NCBI GenBank assembly: GCA_964568845.1
Contig: CAZMSC010000021.1
Location: 1 to 25,120, forward strand
Direction: 5' to 3'
Source: DTBU01 sp964568845
GTDB lineage: Archaea > Thermoproteota > CALKCG01 > B24
DNA: 25,120 nt
Of this stretch, positions 22,343-25,120 are shown in pieces. The notes beneath the pieces are model-generated. The model worked only from the letters and a program-made list of their open reading frames with translations. It ran no database searches and was not told where the DNA came from. A program made the position numbers and the translations under genes. Position 1 is the stretch's first letter; every line of letters starts with the position of its first letter.

Positions 22343-25027
22343 ATGAGGCACGTTGTTAAACCAATACCAGAATCCGGTATACCTCTAGGAGGTATCGGGA
22401 CTGGTAGTTTTGAGATAAGACCTGATGGAAAGTTTTACGAATGGCAAATATTCAATAATAAGCCTTGGCGTTGTGGCGGTGCGCCTTGGGAGGATGGTAA
22501 GGAAGAGTATATGGACCCAAACGGTTTACTCTTTGCGATAAGGTGGAAGTTTGAAAACGACGAGTCTCTAATACGTCTTTTAAGGTTTGGATACGTAGAT
22601 GCTGAGCTTGGATATGACTTATATACGCTCCCCTGGGTTAAGGGTGTAGAATCTATAGAATACGTAGGCGAGTATCCACTTGCCAAACTACGCTTTATAG
22701 ACCCGCTTCTTACAATGGATTTTGAGCTTGAAGCCTTCTCTCCATTCATAGTGGGTGACGTGAAGAATTCTAGCATTCCAACAGCCATATTCGTATTTAG
22801 AATTCGCAATACCACAGATAAGGCTGTTGAAGTAAGTCTCTTATCCTGCTTAAAGAATCCCATAGGAAAACCGATTAGCAATAGAAAATACGTTCAGAGG
22901 GTTGTTAAGAAACTCGATAGAGCTTCTATTTATATGACGGCTGAGGGGATACCAGAGACGGATCCAACATACAGGGGATCTATGGTTCTAACGGTATTGG
23001 ATCCCAGCGCCTCCTTCGAACCCTGTTTACCTGCTAAAGGTCAGTCTTTTAAAAGAATGTGGGTTGATTTTAAAAGCGACGGTTGTTTAAGCTCTAAAGC
23101 TTTAGAGGCCTCTAGTTTAGAAAGCGTTTACGGGCTTTTATGCTCTAAAACTACCCTTAAACCTGGTGAAGTGAAAGAGGTAACGTTTATACTATCTTGG
23201 TTCTTTCCAAATCATATAGACACTAGAGGCAATTTCATCGGACATATGTATGAAAACTGGTTTAAAGACGCTTTGGAAGTCGATGCCTATGTTGTAGAAA
23301 ACCTGGGAATGCTCAGAAGGATGACGGAGTGTTTTCATAAAACACTATACGATACCAGTTTAGACTACTGGATAGTAGATGCCGTATCCGCCCAGCTCAC
23401 GACCATTGCTAAAAGTAGCTTCTACTCGAAAGATGGGACGTTTGCCGTTTGGGAGGGCGGACCTGGGTGCTGTGGTCTTGAAACGTTAGACGTAACCTTT
23501 TACGGCTCCATACCAATAGCTCTGTTCTTCCCAGAGCTTGAAAAGGCCCAGTTAAAACTGACGGCAAACTTTCAACTTAACTCTGAAAATCCGAGGTATG
23601 AAGAGTACGTTTTAGGGTTTCCCGAGAATAGAATCGTCTTTGCTAAGAAGGCTTTGAAAAATCCGAGAATTCTATCAGATCCGGATATGCTTAGGAAGGC
23701 TCTTCTTGAAACAGTTGAAGAAACAGGCTTAGACCCTAAAGGTCGAATACCGCACCTCTTCCCTGGGACTTTTAAAGAAGTCGATGCATACCACATGGTT
23801 GACCTGATGCCTAAGTATGCGCTCCTAGTGTATAGAGACTACTTATGGACGGGCGATGGAGATTATCTAAAAAGGCTTTGGAAGAGCGTTAAAGAGGCTT
23901 TAGATAACGTTCTAAAGACTATGGATCCTGCCGATAGGAAACTTCCATATCATTATGCGCCTTCAGGGTTTGAATTCATGAGGGGTGTTCTAAGCACACC
24001 TATGGGCTTTCAGACATACGATGTATGGAGCTTCTTAGGCTATTCTGCCTACGTTTGTGGAATATGGCTTGCGGCTCTCGAAGCCGTTCAAAGAATGGCT
24101 GAAGCCTTAGAAGATAAAGATTACGCTAGTAAAATTAAAGTTATTCGTGAAGAAGCTCTGAAAAACTTTAACGACATGCTTTGGAATGGTGAGTATTTCA
24201 ACCTCTGGAGCGATCCCTTGAGCGGTTTGAAGGATGAGGGCTGTATGACTGATCAGCTCTGTGGACAGTGGTATGCAAACTTAACAGGTCTCTCACCGAT
24301 ATGTGAAAAGGATAAAATTCTGTCGACTTTAAAAGCAATCCTAAAGTATAACATGAAATTTGATGAGGGGCTTATAAACGGTTCCTATCCCAAGGTCGGT
24401 AAAAGACCCGCTCTAAACGGTGATATGGCATACCCTAATGAGGTTGGTATGCCTTGGACTGTAGGAAGTCAACCCGATACACCTTGGACTGGTACTGAGT
24501 ATGCCTTCGCCAGCCTGCTCATCCAAGAGGGTTTTGTAGATGAAGGCTTAACGATCGCTAAAAACGTATACGAGAGATATGCTAAAGCCGGTTTAACGTG
24601 GAACCACTTAGAGTGTGGCGGACACTACTATAGAGCTATGGACATATGGGCCCTCCTAATGGCTTTAGAAGGGTTCGGCTACAATGCCGCTGAAGAACGG
24701 ATAATTTTCACGCCTAGGGTTTTAAAGGGTTCGTTTAAAGCAATTTTTGTCGCTAACGGAGCTTGGGGAACGTTTATCCAGAGGAGAGGTGGCAATTCTC
24801 AACAAAACGTGGTTAAATTGAACTATGGTGAATTAAACCTTAAAAGTATAGTTCTAGAATCTCCATTAAAATTTGAAGCGGATAAGGTTAAAGTAGAGAT
24901 TTCAGTTGCTGAAAGAGCTGTTGAGGCTTACTTAAAACCTAAGGAGAACGATCTTATCGAAATAATCTTTAAGAAAACTATTTCGTTAACTCCTGAAAGG
25001 ACCATTACGGTAACGTTCAGCTTCTAA
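22343..25027 (+). CDS. GH116 beta-glycosidase (beta-glucosidase/beta-xylosidase-like)
   Basis: 894 residues, longer than Saccharolobus SSO1353 (about 660) and close to bacterial and GBA2-type members. The N-terminal beta-sandwich opens with GIPLGGIGTGSFEIRPDGKF, the GH116 signature. The catalytic (alpha/alpha)6 barrel begins near 330; the nucleophile is probably E371 in AVWEG followed by LETLDVTFYGS, and the acid/base D560 in QTYDVW, matching positions shown for TxGH116 and GBA2. The C-terminal half has WTGDGDYLKRLWKSV and the long GMPWTVGSQPDTPW stretch. It should retain configuration and release beta-linked glucose or xylose from oligosaccharides. No signal peptide is visible. ATG 22343 lies about 20 bases after TATA-like aatatttta. 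Confidence 0.85.
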   Translation: MRHVVKPIPESGIPLGGIGTGSFEIRPDGKFYEWQIFNNKPWRCGGAPWEDGKEEYMDPNGLLFAIRWKFENDESLIRLLRFGYVDAELGYDLYTLPWVKGVESIEYVGEYPLAKLRFIDPLLTMDFELEAFSPFIVGDVKNSSIPTAIFVFRIRNTTDKAVEVSLLSCLKNPIGKPISNRKYVQRVVKKLDRASIYMTAEGIPETDPTYRGSMVLTVLDPSASFEPCLPAKGQSFKRMWVDFKSDGCLSSKALEASSLESVYGLLCSKTTLKPGEVKEVTFILSWFFPNHIDTRGNFIGHMYENWFKDALEVDAYVVENLGMLRRMTECFHKTLYDTSLDYWIVDAVSAQLTTIAKSSFYSKDGTFAVWEGGPGCCGLETLDVTFYGSIPIALFFPELEKAQLKLTANFQLNSENPRYEEYVLGFPENRIVFAKKALKNPRILSDPDMLRKALLETVEETGLDPKGRIPHLFPGTFKEVDAYHMVDLMPKYALLVYRDYLWTGDGDYLKRLWKSVKEALDNVLKTMDPADRKLPYHYAPSGFEFMRGVLSTPMGFQTYDVWSFLGYSAYVCGIWLAALEAVQRMAEALEDKDYASKIKVIREEALKNFNDMLWNGEYFNLWSDPLSGLKDEGCMTDQLCGQWYANLTGLSPICEKDKILSTLKAILKYNMKFDEGLINGSYPKVGKRPALNGDMAYPNEVGMPWTVGSQPDTPWTGTEYAFASLLIQEGFVDEGLTIAKNVYERYAKAGLTWNHLECGGHYYRAMDIWALLMALEGFGYNAAEERIIFTPRVLKGSFKAIFVANGAWGTFIQRRGGNSQQNVVKLNYGELNLKSIVLESPLKFEADKVKVEISVAERAVEAYLKPKENDLIEIIFKKTISLTPERTITVTFSF

Positions 25028-25075
25028 AAATCCATTATTTTTCTTCATCCCGTAAATAAAAAAGGGTGTTCGCTG

Positions 25076-25120
25076 TCACTTCTTGGAAACCCATTTCTTG
25101 CATATGTTTACGCCTTCTAC
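25076..25120 (-). CDS. Possible C-terminal fragment of a convergent gene
   Basis: Minus-strand frame from the window edge ends in TGA at 25078-25076 after 14 codons (…NICKKWVSKK). T-rich sequence lies between it and the GH116 stop, which suits a convergent pair. Fourteen codons are too few to prove coding. Confidence 0.25.
   Translation of the reverse strand, partial: VEGVNICKKWVSKK

Overview
The window looks like chromosomal DNA of an uncultivated archaeon, probably of the TACK/Thermoproteota side (Bathyarchaeia-like lineages fit, but I cannot fix the lineage from sequence alone). The markers are archaeal: ribosomal protein eL42 (L44e) with its zinc cysteines, an archaeal-type uS10, an ATP-dependent replicative DNA ligase, a KaiC/RadA-like ATPase, an archaeo-eukaryotic primase (AEP)-like protein and a PAC3/PAC4-like putative proteasome chaperone. 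Many genes open directly 25-35 bases after an A/T-rich TATA-like box, which suggests leaderless transcripts, while others (dTMP kinase-like, eL42, the RAM-domain gene) carry good GGAGG-type ribosome binding sites. GTG and TTG starts are common. I saw no tRNA, rRNA or CRISPR array.

Layout. 1-2.0 kb: 3' part of a large DUF6785/DUF6784-like membrane protein, cut by the window edge, then a small Cys-containing ORF. 2.3-4.8 kb: nitroreductase (-), then a CitG-like triphosphoribosyl-dephospho-CoA synthase followed within about 30 bp by an ECF S-component-like membrane protein. 4.9-9.7 kb: a carbohydrate block with a GHL6/fucosidase-like hydrolase, a URO-D-fold protein of the kind found beside glycosidases, and a convergent GH20-like hexosaminidase. 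9.7-10.5 kb: an Lrp/AsnC-type RAM-domain gene interrupted by an in-frame stop inside a hairpin, then eL42. 10.5-13.3 kb: a dTMP-kinase-like protein divergent from a SAMHD1/COG1078-type HD phosphohydrolase, and an HDIG protein. 13.4-17.4 kb: a PAC3/4-like protein, an SPL-like radical SAM protein and DNA ligase on the minus strand, divergent from a KaiC-like ATPase. 17.4-18.7 kb: a solo IS200/IS605 right-end/omega-RNA-like relic, a His-rich PadR regulator and a 555-bp gene-poor stretch. 18.7-22.3 kb: AEP primase-like protein, iron-dependent alcohol dehydrogenase, uS10, and a DUF362 ferredoxin-like protein. 22.3-25.0 kb: a GH116 beta-glycosidase, then possibly the tail of a convergent gene.

The genes together suggest a heterotroph that takes up and breaks down oligosaccharides (GHL6, GH20, GH116, Fe-ADH, nitroreductase, ferredoxin-type proteins), with a neighbouring information-processing island (ligase, radical SAM, KaiC, AEP primase, nucleotide-pool enzymes, ribosomal proteins). 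The most unusual items are the split RAM-domain gene, the PAC3/4-like protein, the solo omega-RNA-like relic and the standalone AEP protein.
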